Assembly (NCBI GenBank): GCA_035512775.1
Contig: DATKDI010000057.1
Coordinates: 31,772-95,771 of the forward strand
Length of the DNA stretch: 64,000 nt
Origin: JAJNBA01 sp035512775
Lineage (GTDB): Bacteria; Actinomycetota; UBA4738; HRBIN12
Reading direction: 5' to 3'
This document shows positions 31,897 through 40,084 of the stretch, in pieces. The number at the start of each line of letters is the position of its first letter. The stretch's first letter is position 1. The translations under genes were made by a program, and so were the position numbers. The notes below the pieces were generated by a model. It saw nothing but the letters and a program-made list of their open reading frames with translations, was not told where the DNA came from and did no database searches.

Positions 31897-33357
31897 CTAC
31901 GCGATGTCCGGGCACTTCCCGGTGCCGCCATCGCCGCCACCCTCGCCGGGGCGCACCAGGGAAAACGTCGAGTCGACGACGATCGCCACCTGGGCGCCGC
32001 GCAGATCCTCGGACGCGACGAGTGCGAGGCCGGGGAAATAGGCGGCGACGACCTGCGCCTCCGCGCTCGCCTCGGGGCGGAACAGGATGGCCGGTTCGCC
32101 GACGTCGATGGATGTCTCCGACGTCGACCAGATGCCCGGCGTGATGTCGAAGCCGGCGTCCGAGAGCACGCTCTCGACGGCGGAGGCCGTGCCCTCCGAG
32201 TCCGCGTCGACCACGGCAACCCTCGTGTTCGCCTCGGACGGCGGCGTGTTGACCAGCTGCGTTCCGACGTTGCCGATCGGACGGCCCTGTCTGATGGCCC
32301 GGAAGATCTGCTGCGCCGACGGGTCCATCCTCAGCACGGCCTTCGTTCCCTCGAGCGCGGCCACGCCCGGCACCGTCCGGAACTCGACGGCGCCCGTCGA
32401 CAGACCGCGGAGCTGGCCGACGAGGTACACGAGGTCGCTCGGCAGCAGGTCCGCGTCGCGCCGCAGGTTCTCCAAGATCGGACCCACCAGGGCGGGGGCC
32501 CTGACCACCATGCTGGGTTGCAGCATCTGGTTCACGACGGCACGGAGGAACTGCTGCTGGCGGCCGATCCGTGCGAAGTCGGGGATGTGATCGCAGGGCA
32601 GGTGTCGCGCACGCACGTAGGCGAGCGCCTGGTCACCGTCGAGTCGCTGGCACCCGGGCTCGATGTTCAGCCCCGAGTTGGGGTCCGCGATGTGGCCGAC
32701 TTCGTCGTAGTGGACGAGGATCGGCTCGCCGTCGGGGCCGGTCCCCGTCAGGTCCCCGGGGGTGTTCACGTTGTAGGCCGGGATGCACATGTCCACGCCG
32801 CCCAGCGTGGTCACGGTCCGGCGGAAGCCTTCGAGGTCGACGTAGAGGAAGTGGTCGATCTTCAGGCCGGTTAGGTTCGCGACGGTCTGGGCTACCAACT
32901 GCGCGCCCCCTCGACGGAGCCCTCCCTCGAACGCGGTATTGATCCGGTCGTGACCGTGACCCGGGATCGCGACCCAGAGATCCCGAGGGAAGGACAGGAC
33001 GATCGCTTTCTGGAGGCGAGGATCGGTGTGGACCAGCATGATCGTGTCCGCTCGGCTCGCACCGCCGATCGACTCGTCGGTCCCGAACTGCTCCTGCTGC
33101 TCGGGCGACAGACCGGCCCGTGAGTCGGAGCCGAGCAGCAAGTAGTTGCACGCCTGGTCGGCGCAGGGCCCGGTCTGGGCCGGTGTGGGCGAACCGGAAG
33201 GGCCGACTGGGTGAAAGATCTGCGTGCCTTTTCCCCGCAGCCCGACCCACTGGACGGTCAGTCCAGCCGTGACGAGTCCGACGAGCAGGGCGAGGGAGGC
33301 GGTCACCCCCACGAGGGCCCGCGCCAGGGTGCCGTGTCCGGAGATGCGTTCTGCCAT
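31897..33357 (-). CDS. LytR-CpsA-Psr (LCP) family wall-polymer ligase with LytR_C domain
   Basis: 486 residues. One N-terminal transmembrane helix (about 13-38) is followed by an LCP catalytic domain (about 68-300) with NYLLLGSDSRAGLSPE, SRADTIMLVHTD, VLSFPRDLWVAIPGHGHDRIN (the Arg-Asp pair and Arg that bind the pyrophosphate) and ALAYVRARHLPCDHIPDFARIGRQQQFL. The C-terminal LytR_C domain (about 375-475) reads TRVAVVDADSEGTASAVESV. LCP enzymes transfer lipid-linked glycans to peptidoglycan outside the cell; arabinogalactan ligases in mycobacteria have this exact LCP plus LytR_C layout. Its position beside the glycosyltransferases and exporter suggests that it attaches their product to the wall. 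TAGTCT lies 11 nt before the ATG. Confidence 0.9.
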   Translation of the reverse strand: MAERISGHGTLARALVGVTASLALLVGLVTAGLTVQWVGLRGKGTQIFHPVGPSGSPTPAQTGPCADQACNYLLLGSDSRAGLSPEQQEQFGTDESIGGASRADTIMLVHTDPRLQKAIVLSFPRDLWVAIPGHGHDRINTAFEGGLRRGGAQLVAQTVANLTGLKIDHFLYVDLEGFRRTVTTLGGVDMCIPAYNVNTPGDLTGTGPDGEPILVHYDEVGHIADPNSGLNIEPGCQRLDGDQALAYVRARHLPCDHIPDFARIGRQQQFLRAVVNQMLQPSMVVRAPALVGPILENLRRDADLLPSDLVYLVGQLRGLSTGAVEFRTVPGVAALEGTKAVLRMDPSAQQIFRAIRQGRPIGNVGTQLVNTPPSEANTRVAVVDADSEGTASAVESVLSDAGFDITPGIWSTSETSIDVGEPAILFRPEASAEAQVVAAYFPGLALVASEDLRGAQVAIVVDSTFSLVRPGEGGGDGGTGKCPDIA

Positions 33358-33368
33358 GGGTCATCTCC

Positions 33369-33374
33369 AGACTA
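33369..33374 (-). promoter_or_regulatory. -10 hexamer TAGTCT for the LCP gene
   Basis: TAGTCT on the minus strand, 11 nt before the ATG at 33357; GGAG lies in between, so a very short leader is possible. Confidence 0.35.
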
Positions 33375-33508
33375 GCCGGTGCCCCTGCTCGTACCGTCAC
33401 GGCCCTGTGGCGTTCCTGTGTTCCCGATGAGCACGCTTCTTCCGTCGGAGCAGCCCCCGCGCGGTGTCGATCCCCCGATCAGCGGGACTTCCCCGAACCC
33501 CTCCCGTG

Positions 33509-33514
33509 TAGCCT
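33509..33514 (+). promoter_or_regulatory. -10 hexamer TAGCCT for the methyltransferase operon (leaderless)
   Basis: TAGCCT ending 8 nt before the ATG at 33523. It leads a four-gene run coupled by GTGA/ATGA overlaps. Confidence 0.5.
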
Positions 33515-33522
33515 GTCCCGCC

Positions 33523-34545
33523 ATGGAGGAGCATCGACCGCCCGAGCGTGCGGCGGGTGCCGGACCGTGGGAAGGAAGCACCCGTGAGCTCGCGAGTGCC
33601 GTGCAGGAACTCGCCGCGCGCCTTCGGACCGATCAGGACCAACGGGTGCCGGAGGGTGAGCCGTTCCTCGGTTCGCCGTCGTCGCTGAAGCGTCGTCTCA
33701 AGTCGATCATCTTCCGGTCGACCAGGCCCGCGACGCGCAGGTACGACCGCGTGACGGCCGACCTCGCGACCGTGGCGGCTGACCTCGCGACCCGCCTCGC
33801 GGAAGCCGAGGAGGAGACGAAGAAGGCGCGGGCCGAGTCCGAGCGGCTGGAGCTGGCTCTTCGGGCGCTCACGCCGACGGGATCCACCTCGACGCAGAGC
33901 GCGGAGTGGTCCGCCATCCCCGACGAGTACTACTGGGCGTTCGAACAGCGGATGCGCGGAAACTCCGCATCCGTGGAGGACCGCCTCCGTGGGTACGAGG
34001 ATCTCGTGGTGCCGCTGCGGGAGGGACTGACCGGCGACGAGGGCGATCGTCCCCGCTGGCTCGATCTCGGATGCGGCAAGGGCGAATTCTGCGACGTCCT
34101 GAACGAGTGGGGGTGGGACGCCGAGGGCGTCGACGGCTCGCCGGCCGCCGTCGAGGCGTGCCGGGCCCGGGGCATCGAGGTGACGCTCGGAGACGTGCTC
34201 GCGTACCTCGAGACGAGGCCCGAGGACCCGGTCGGTGGCGTCAGCGCGATCCAGCTGATCGAGCATCTCCCGCGGCGTGCCTGGGTTCATCTCTTCGAGG
34301 AGATCCACCGGGCCCTAGGTCCCGGAGGAGCGCTCCTGCTCGAGACGATCAACGGCCAGAACCCGGAAGCCGTCGCCGACTACTTCGTCGCCGACGTGAC
34401 CCACACGTGGCCGGGGCACCCCGAGACGCTGAAGCTGATGGCAGAGCATGCGGGGTTCGCGGATGTCGAGATCCGCTTCCTCCACGAAGACCACCGCGGC
34501 CGTGCTCAGGACGTGGCGATCTGGGCGGTCAAGGCGGCATCGTGA
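33523..34545 (+). CDS. SAM-dependent methyltransferase with N-terminal membrane/coiled-coil module
   Basis: 340 residues. Residues about 20-115 form a module with a basic amphipathic stretch (SLKRRLKSIIFRSTRPATRR) followed by a coiled coil (about 80-115). The class I methyltransferase domain (about 130-335) shows WLDLGCGKGEFCDVL (SAM motif I), a VDGSPAAVEACRARGIEV acidic loop, and IQLIEHLPRRAWVHLFEEI. It resembles WbdD/FkbM-type methyltransferases of O-antigen and exopolysaccharide clusters, which may cap or modify glycan ends. The same N-terminal module is repeated in the next gene. It starts at ATG 33523, set by a hexamer 8 nt upstream; earlier in-frame ATGs lie in or before that promoter. 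Confidence 0.85.
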   Translation: MEEHRPPERAAGAGPWEGSTRELASAVQELAARLRTDQDQRVPEGEPFLGSPSSLKRRLKSIIFRSTRPATRRYDRVTADLATVAADLATRLAEAEEETKKARAESERLELALRALTPTGSTSTQSAEWSAIPDEYYWAFEQRMRGNSASVEDRLRGYEDLVVPLREGLTGDEGDRPRWLDLGCGKGEFCDVLNEWGWDAEGVDGSPAAVEACRARGIEVTLGDVLAYLETRPEDPVGGVSAIQLIEHLPRRAWVHLFEEIHRALGPGGALLLETINGQNPEAVADYFVADVTHTWPGHPETLKLMAEHAGFADVEIRFLHEDHRGRAQDVAIWAVKAAS

Positions 34546-34997
34546 AGGGCGAGACGGCTGAGGGGAAGGATCGCGCCGGCGCGACGCCGAACGACGCGGG
34601 TCCGACGCCGACCGCCCGGAAGAGCGAGCCGGCATCAGACGCGTCCGCGCAGGCACTGGCTCGGGAGGTGTACTGGGCCGGTGACGGCCTCTCAGCGCCC
34701 GCGAGCGACGCCGGCTCGTTGCGCGAGCGGCTGGACGCGTTCACGCACCAGATGCGCGTTCAACAGCGGCAGCGGGTACCGGTCGGCGAAACGGTGCTCG
34801 GGGCGGCGGCGGGCTGGAAGCGCACGACGAAGCTCATGGTGTGGCGACTCACGCGGTTCTCGACGATGCGTTACGACCGACTGATCGCCGATCTGGCCGA
34901 GATGAACGGCGAGCTCGCCGAGCGGCTCCGCGAGACCGAGGAGGAGGTCGCACGGCTGCGGGAGGAGCTGGAAGGCCGCGGAGGCGGTCGGCCGTGA
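34542..34997 (+). CDS. Coiled-coil protein sharing the N-terminal module of the upstream methyltransferase
   Basis: 151 residues, no enzymatic domain. After a low-complexity start (about 1-45), residues about 60-150 read RQRVPVGETVLGAAAGWKRT, then LMVWRLTRFSTMRYDRLIAD and a coiled coil rich in Glu and Arg. This parallels the first 120 residues of the methyltransferase (DQRVPEGEPFLGSPSSLKRR, then RRYDRVTADLATVAADL). The segment around LMVWRL may sit at the membrane surface and the coiled coil may dimerise. A scaffold that docks partner enzymes to the membrane is a reasonable inference. GTG overlaps the previous stop as GTGA, and the next gene starts the same way. Confidence 0.7.
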   Translation: MKGETAEGKDRAGATPNDAGPTPTARKSEPASDASAQALAREVYWAGDGLSAPASDAGSLRERLDAFTHQMRVQQRQRVPVGETVLGAAAGWKRTTKLMVWRLTRFSTMRYDRLIADLAEMNGELAERLRETEEEVARLREELEGRGGGRP

Positions 34998-36043
34998 GGG
35001 TCGCGGTCCTCCATCCCCAGACCGCCTTCAGCCGTGGAGGCGCCGAGCTCCACGCGGAGTCACTCGTGCGGGCACTCCGTGAGTCCGGCCACGAGGCCGA
35101 GCTCGTGACGATCGCAGGCAAGTGGTACCCGGCGACCGAGCTCGCGCACCAGATGGCGGTGTGGAGGAGCTTCGACATCTCCGAGTCAAACGGCCTGAAG
35201 GTCGACGCGGTCATCGCGTTGAAGTTCCCCGCGTACCTGGCACCGCACGAGCGCAAGATCGTGTGGCTGATCCACCAGCACCGTTCCGCGTACGAGCTTT
35301 GGGATCATCCCGACTTCGCGGACCTCTCGAGGCAGGAGGAAGGTCCGACGGTCCGGAAGCTGGTCTGGAACTCCGACCGCCTCGGGCTCGGCGAGGCGAA
35401 GCGGATCTTCACGAACTCGAAGAACGTCGCCGACCGCCTGTGGGGGTCTCTTCGCCTGCAAGGCGAGGTGCTGTATCACCGCTCGCCGGCGACGGACGCG
35501 CTCCTCATGCTCGACCCCGACGAGCTGGGCGACTACCTCTTCTATCCGAGCCGCCTCGAGATCTTGAAACGGCAGTCCCTCGCGATCGACGCGATGCGGC
35601 ACGTGAAGACGCCGGTCAAGCTCGTCCTCGTCGGTCGTGGCCCCGACGAGCGATCGCTCCGATGGCAGATCCGTGCGCACGGGCTCGAGGACAAGATCCG
35701 GCTCGAGGTCGGCGTGTCGGACGATCGGCTGCACGAGCTCTATCGGGGGGCCCTCGGTGTCTTCTTCGGTCCGTACGACGAGGACTACGGGTACGTGACG
35801 ATCGAAGCGTTCGCCGCGTCCCGGCCGGTCGTGACGCTCACGGACAGCGGGGGACCGCTCGAGTTCGTCCGCGACGCGGGATCCGGACTCGTCGCGGAAC
35901 CGAGGCCGAAGGCGATCGCGGAAGCGTTCGACCGACTGTGGGCCGATCGGCAGTCGGCTCAGGCATGGGGCCTGGAGGGGAATCGTCTCGTCCGCCAGAC
36001 CGTGCCCGCATGGCCCCAAGTCGTCGAACGACTCCTCGGATGA
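34994..36043 (+). CDS. Glycosyltransferase family 4 protein
   Basis: A 349-residue GT-B glycosyltransferase. It begins RVAVLHPQTAFSRGGAELHA (acceptor loop) and shows PHERKIVWLIHQHRSAYELW. The donor side carries YLFYPSRLEILKRQSLAIDA, VLVGRGPDERSLRWQIRAHG and FGPYDEDYGYVTIEAFAASR. Here the usual EGFGLxxxEA motif is replaced by EDYGYVTIEA, which still places two Glu about eight residues apart. The donor is unknown. It is coupled to both neighbours by 4-nt overlaps, so it belongs to a four-gene translational unit (33523-37398). Confidence 0.88.
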   Translation: MRVAVLHPQTAFSRGGAELHAESLVRALRESGHEAELVTIAGKWYPATELAHQMAVWRSFDISESNGLKVDAVIALKFPAYLAPHERKIVWLIHQHRSAYELWDHPDFADLSRQEEGPTVRKLVWNSDRLGLGEAKRIFTNSKNVADRLWGSLRLQGEVLYHRSPATDALLMLDPDELGDYLFYPSRLEILKRQSLAIDAMRHVKTPVKLVLVGRGPDERSLRWQIRAHGLEDKIRLEVGVSDDRLHELYRGALGVFFGPYDEDYGYVTIEAFAASRPVVTLTDSGGPLEFVRDAGSGLVAEPRPKAIAEAFDRLWADRQSAQAWGLEGNRLVRQTVPAWPQVVERLLG

Positions 36044-37398
36044 ATCCGCGGCTTCGCAGGATCGCGGGGAAGGTCGCTCGCCGCGTCGGCCTGCGACCGC
36101 CGCTGCCCGGCCGGCATCCGACCAACGGCAGGCTGGCGTTCGTCGGCCCCATGCCGCCGGCCGCCACCGGGATCGCGTCCTACGACCGAGCGGTGCTCGA
36201 CGGCTTGGGTCGGATCGGGTTCCTGGAACGGAATCGCACCGACGTCTTGTGGCCCGTGAAGGCCCACCACCAGCGGTCGATCGGAAGATACGACCTGGGC
36301 ATCTACCAGCTCGGGAACAACGCCGCGTTCCACCGGCTCATCTATCGACTCTCCGTCGCCTCGCCCGGGCTCGTGGTGCTCCACGACCTCGCGCTGGACG
36401 GGCTCGTTCGGCAACTCGAGATGGCGGGTGATCCCCACGGTCTCGATGCGACGCGTGAGGCCGCCGCCCTGCGTGGCAGAGTGACCGATCCCGATGTGGC
36501 CCGCCACGAGCCGCTTCGGATCGTGTGGGCTGCGGCCGTCGCCCGCGCCGCTCGAGGCATCGTCGTCCACTCGGGATTCTGCAAGCGATACCTCGAGTCG
36601 GTCGGCGTACGAACGCCGATCTTCACCGTGCCCCATCCCGTCGTGGAGGACGAAGCCTCGATGCGTCGTGCGGAGCCGCGCGCGCGGGAACTCCGCGTGC
36701 CGCTCGAGGCTCGTGGCGCGCGCACGATCGTGGTCGCGCCGGGCGACATCAACGAGGCCAAGTGCCTCCCGGCGCTGATCGAGGCCATCGCGACGCTGCC
36801 AGATGACGTCCACGCGGTGCTCGTCGGGCGTCGCATCCCCGGCACCGACATCGAGGTCGTGATCGCCGACCGTGCGGTCGGCGATCGCGTCACGGTGCAT
36901 CACGATGTCTCTGACGACGACTTCCGAGCGTGGCTGGTGGCGGCCGACATCGCGGTGGATCTCCGCTTCCCGCATCGCGGGGAGGTGAGCGGGTCTCTCG
37001 CGATGGCGATGGTGGCGGGGGTGCCGACGCTCGTCTCGGCCACGGGCACCTATCTCGACATCCCCCAGGGGCTCGTGGTCCGCGTCGCTCCGGGTCCTGC
37101 TGATCCCGCGGAGCTCGCCGCGAGGATCGGCGAGCTGCGAGACGATCCCTTGCGGCGAGCGCGGATCGGAGATGCCGCGCGCGCCCACATGACGGCGCTC
37201 AGGGGATCGGAGGCGACGGCCAGAGGGTACGAACGCGCGATCCTCGAGACGCGCGACCTCGTCCTCGATCCGTCCCGCGCGGTGCTCGCCAGATGGGCGC
37301 AGAATATCGCGGCGGTCGGCGTGGACGACGCCTTGGTCAACGAGGGCTTCGGTGTTTCCTACGCACGGGCGCTCGAAAGCTTCCAACGATCGCCATGA
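36040..37398 (+). CDS. Glycosyltransferase (GT-B, family 4-like)
   Basis: A 452-residue GT-B protein. The first 30 residues are very basic (PRLRRIAGKVARRVGLRPPL), perhaps for membrane binding. GPMPPAATGIASYDRAVLDG is the acceptor loop, and LGIYQLGNNAAFHRLIYRL and VLHDLALDGLVRQLE follow. The donor domain has VAPGDINEAKCLPALIEAI, AVLVGRRIPGTDI and VDLRFPHRGEVSGSLAMAMV, where E-x-SGSLAMAM takes the place of the E-x7-E motif. Similar proteins occur beside Wzm/Wzt exporters in polysaccharide clusters. The ATG overlaps the preceding stop as ATGA. It ends 150 nt before the exporter genes, which have their own promoter and a structured leader. Confidence 0.84.
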   Translation: MNPRLRRIAGKVARRVGLRPPLPGRHPTNGRLAFVGPMPPAATGIASYDRAVLDGLGRIGFLERNRTDVLWPVKAHHQRSIGRYDLGIYQLGNNAAFHRLIYRLSVASPGLVVLHDLALDGLVRQLEMAGDPHGLDATREAAALRGRVTDPDVARHEPLRIVWAAAVARAARGIVVHSGFCKRYLESVGVRTPIFTVPHPVVEDEASMRRAEPRARELRVPLEARGARTIVVAPGDINEAKCLPALIEAIATLPDDVHAVLVGRRIPGTDIEVVIADRAVGDRVTVHHDVSDDDFRAWLVAADIAVDLRFPHRGEVSGSLAMAMVAGVPTLVSATGTYLDIPQGLVVRVAPGPADPAELAARIGELRDDPLRRARIGDAARAHMTALRGSEATARGYERAILETRDLVLDPSRAVLARWAQNIAAVGVDDALVNEGFGVSYARALESFQRSP

Positions 37399-37428
37399 TC
37401 GCGGGACCGTATCGCGCGAGGCGGTTGC

Positions 37429-37434
37429 TAGACT
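37429..37434 (+). promoter_or_regulatory. -10 hexamer TAGACT for wzm-wzt (long leader)
   Basis: TAGACT lies about 113 nt before the GTG of wzm, predicting a 5' leader of around 105 nt, the longest seen in this window. Confidence 0.45.
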
Positions 37435-37440
37435 CGCCCC

Positions 37441-37491
37441 CGTCCCTCTGACCAGGGTGTTTCCGGGCCGGGGGGCGATCCGGCCGGGACG
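37441..37491 (+). promoter_or_regulatory. Structured 5' leader before wzm
   Basis: CGTCCC (37441-37446) can pair with GGGACG (37486-37491) around an inner hairpin in which GGCCGG (37466-37471) pairs with CCGGCC (37480-37485) across an 8-nt loop. A strong AAAAGGAG site follows at 37515-37522. No known riboswitch was recognised. Confidence 0.4.
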
Positions 37492-37547
37492 CGCGCCCGT
37501 CGACGCGCCTATCGAAAAGGAGTCAGCTCATCACGTCGGTTCCTGCC

Positions 37548-38435
37548 GTGGAGCGAACCTCGGAGCCGCCCCGACTGCACGTGGGCGCGCGGCTCCGAGA
37601 GCTGATCGCCCACCGCGAGGTCTTGGTCAACCTCGTCCGCAAGGAGCTGAAGGTCAAGTACACGGCGTCGGTCCTCGGCGCGGTCTGGTCGCTGCTGAAC
37701 CCGGTGATGTTCCTGGCCGTGTTTTCCCTGGTCGTCTTCGTCCTCGATAACAACGTCCCCGACTTCCCGGTGTTCCTGCTGTCGGGGTTGCTCGCGTGGA
37801 ACTTCCTCTCCAACGCTTTGCAGGCCGGGTCACGGTCCGTGATCGACAACGCGAACCTCGTGAAGAAGATGGCGTTCCCGCGCGAGATCCTCCCGCTGTC
37901 CGCGGTGGGGGTCGCCCTGTTCGACTTCGTGCTCCAGTCCGTCGTCCTGCTCGTGTTCATCGCGGTCTACCCGGGACACGGGTTCCAGCTGCCCGAGCTC
38001 GCCCTCTACCCGGTCGCGATCGTCACCATGCTGGTGTTCGCCACCGCGCTCACGTTCTGGGCCGCCTCACTCAACGTCCGATACCGGGACGTCGGTCATC
38101 TCCTGAACCTCGCGTTGCTCGTGTGGTTCTGGGCGACGCCGATCGTCTACCAGGGGTGGCTCGTGCAGGAGAAGCTCCAGACGGTCCGGTTCCTCGGCCT
38201 CGACCTGTGGACGCTCTACCTCCTGAACCCGGTCGCGGTGATCGTGCTTGGGTTCCAGCGGGCGCTCTACTCGATCGTGGTGCCCGCTCCCGGGGAGGAA
38301 CCGATCCTGCCACCCATGAGCCTCGGGACCCTGGCCGGCCTGTTGTTCGCCGTCCTCGCGGTCTCGGTCCTGTTGCTCTTCCTCGCGTGGCGCTCCTTCT
38401 TCCACCGCTCCGGCGATTTCGCGGAGGAGCTGTGA
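37548..38435 (+). CDS. wzm: ABC-2 type polysaccharide export permease
   Basis: A 295-residue ABC-2 permease. After a cytoplasmic helix (VNLVRKELKVKYTASVLGAV, the KELKxRY start typical of Wzm/TagG) come six hydrophobic segments, with NPVMFLAVFSLVVFV, LLAWNFLSNALQAGSRSVI, NLVKKMAFPREILPLSAVGV and WATPIVY as the usual signatures. With Wzt (next gene, GTGA overlap) it would move a lipid-linked polysaccharide across the membrane. The start is uncertain. GTG 37548 is the first normal start codon, but the best ribosome site (AAAAGGAG, 37515-37522) is 25 nt upstream and 7 nt before an ATC codon in the same frame, so a non-standard start or leader effect is possible. Confidence 0.9.
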   Translation: MERTSEPPRLHVGARLRELIAHREVLVNLVRKELKVKYTASVLGAVWSLLNPVMFLAVFSLVVFVLDNNVPDFPVFLLSGLLAWNFLSNALQAGSRSVIDNANLVKKMAFPREILPLSAVGVALFDFVLQSVVLLVFIAVYPGHGFQLPELALYPVAIVTMLVFATALTFWAASLNVRYRDVGHLLNLALLVWFWATPIVYQGWLVQEKLQTVRFLGLDLWTLYLLNPVAVIVLGFQRALYSIVVPAPGEEPILPPMSLGTLAGLLFAVLAVSVLLLFLAWRSFFHRSGDFAEEL

Positions 38436-39604
38436 CGACCGCCATCGCGATCGACGGCATCTCGAAGATGTTCCGGCTCTATCGGGAACGTCCGACATCC
38501 CTCAAGCAGCGTCTGTTGGTCTCACGCTCCCGCTCGGAGGAGTTCTGGGCGCTCCGCGACGTCTCGTTCGATATCGCCGAGGGATCCTCGATGGGACTGG
38601 TCGGTCACAACGGCTCCGGGAAGACCACGCTGTTGAAGTGCATCGCCGGGATCCTCAGGCCGACCGCCGGCACGATCCGGTATCGGGGACGGCTCGCAGC
38701 CCTCCTCGAGCTCGGCGCCGGCTTCCACCCCGACCTCACGGGACGGGAGAACGTGTATCTCAACGCCTCCTTCCTGGGGCTGTCTCGCCGGCAGACGGAT
38801 CGAATCTACGACGACGTCGTGGCGTTCGCCGAGCTCGATGATTTCATGGACAACCAGGTGAAGTTCTACTCCTCCGGGATGCTCGTCCGGCTCGGCTTCG
38901 CCGTCGCCGTACACGTGGACCCCGAGGTGCTCCTGATCGACGAGGTGCTCGCCGTCGGCGACGAGTCGTTCCAACGGCGTTGCCTCGATCGCATCCGGCG
39001 GTTCCAGTCAGAAGGGCGCACGATCGTGCTCGTGACCCACGCCCTCGACGTCGTCCGGCAGGTCTGCGACGAAGCGGTGATGCTCGACCACGGCAGGGTG
39101 CAGGCGATCGGCGCGCCGGACGACGTCGTTCGCACGCTCCGGCACCGGATGCTGAGCGACGACCCGACCTTCGTTCCCGAAGAGGGGAGTCGGGAAGTGG
39201 AGATCTCCGGGGTCGTGCTCGAGTCGGACGGCGGCCTGCGGGACACCGTGCACCCCGGCGAGGGGATGACGATCACGGTGGACCTGCGGGCGGACGTCGC
39301 GGTCCCGGACGCGGCGGTATCGTTCGCGGTGGTGTCCGCCTCGTCGAATCTGCATGTCCTCGAAGGCAAGACGTCGCGTCTCGGGGTGAGCCTGGGACAC
39401 ATCGACGGGAAGAAGCGGGTCCGGTTCCGGATCCCGCCGGCGCCCTGGGCGAGCGGCACGTACTTCGTGAGCGTCGGCCTGGACTCGCCCGATGGACGGC
39501 TGTTCCACGTGCAGACGCAGCACTATCCGTTGACGGTCCCCGACGTCGACGACGTCCCGCACGCCCTCGCGGTCGAGCCCACCGTCGAGGTCGAAGACCT
39601 GTGA
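38432..39604 (+). CDS. wzt: ABC transporter ATPase for polysaccharide export, with C-terminal carbohydrate-recognition domain
   Basis: 390 residues. The ATPase (about 1-235) shows Walker A GLVGHNGSGKTTLL, a Q-loop region in LLELGAGFHPDLTGRENVYL (a Wzt/TagH hallmark), the ABC signature FYSSGMLVRLGFAVA, and Walker B VLLIDEVLAVGDESFQRRCL with the switch His in VTHALDVV. Residues about 250-390 form a beta-rich extra domain (GVVLESDGGLRDTVHPGEG, TYFVSVGLDSPDGRL) matching the Wzt_C type that recognises the non-reducing end of the glycan in Wzt of O8/O9a-type systems. Such recognition often depends on a terminal methyl or phosphate cap, which the methyltransferase at 33523 could provide; that link is inference. 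The gene is coupled to wzm and to the following small membrane gene. Confidence 0.9.
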   Translation: MTTAIAIDGISKMFRLYRERPTSLKQRLLVSRSRSEEFWALRDVSFDIAEGSSMGLVGHNGSGKTTLLKCIAGILRPTAGTIRYRGRLAALLELGAGFHPDLTGRENVYLNASFLGLSRRQTDRIYDDVVAFAELDDFMDNQVKFYSSGMLVRLGFAVAVHVDPEVLLIDEVLAVGDESFQRRCLDRIRRFQSEGRTIVLVTHALDVVRQVCDEAVMLDHGRVQAIGAPDDVVRTLRHRMLSDDPTFVPEEGSREVEISGVVLESDGGLRDTVHPGEGMTITVDLRADVAVPDAAVSFAVVSASSNLHVLEGKTSRLGVSLGHIDGKKRVRFRIPPAPWASGTYFVSVGLDSPDGRLFHVQTQHYPLTVPDVDDVPHALAVEPTVEVEDL

Positions 39605-40044
39605 CCACCGACGGGCCCGATGCGACCGACGACGGTCGTCCAGGCCCCCCTCTTCAGGAGACGAGTCACGCCATGCTGATCGCCCTCATCCTGTTCTCCG
39701 TCACGCTCGCCGCCCTCGCCCAGCTGACCCTGAAACACGGGACCGACCAGGTGACGGCCCGCTCGGGACCGCTGCAGCTCGGTGCCGAGTCTCTCCGAGC
39801 CATCGTGACGACCCCCACCATCTGGGCCGGCGTTCTCGTGTTCGGGCTGTCGGCGGTCGTGTGGATCGTGGTCCTTTCGCGGACGTCGCTCTCGTTCGCG
39901 TACCCATTCGCGTCGCTGACCTACGTCCTGATCCTGATGGCCGACCGGTTCGTCCTGGACCAGGATGTGCCGGCGCTGCGCTACGCGGGGGTGGCGTTCA
40001 TCGTCGTCGGGATCGTCCTGGTGGCGCAGACGCGCCACGCATGA
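39601..40044 (+). CDS. Small four-helix DMT/EamA-type membrane protein (EmrE/ArnE-like)
   Basis: 147 residues with four predicted membrane helices, from LIALILFSVTLAALAQLTLK through WAGVLVFGLSAVVWIVVL, AYPFASLTYVLILMADRFVL and YAGVAFIVVGIVLVAQT. This is the four-helix half-unit of the DMT family, as in EmrE and the ArnE/ArnF flippase pair. Beside Wzm/Wzt and sugar-nucleotide genes it could flip an undecaprenyl-phosphate sugar; drug export is less likely in this context. GTG at 39601 overlaps the wzt stop as GTGA. A later ATG (39673), just before the first helix and 12 nt after AGGAG, is a real alternative that removes a 24-residue low-complexity head. Confidence 0.8.
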   Translation: MTTDGPDATDDGRPGPPLQETSHAMLIALILFSVTLAALAQLTLKHGTDQVTARSGPLQLGAESLRAIVTTPTIWAGVLVFGLSAVVWIVVLSRTSLSFAYPFASLTYVLILMADRFVLDQDVPALRYAGVAFIVVGIVLVAQTRHA

Positions 40045-40084
40045 GCCGGGCCGGATCCCTCGCCGGCGGACGACGGGGCAGTTC

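Noticed and set aside
37515..37548. ATC at 37530 as the start codon of wzm
   Set aside because: The ribosome site fits well, but ATC starts are extremely rare and GTG 37548 gives a normal Wzm N-terminus. Kept only as a finding to check.
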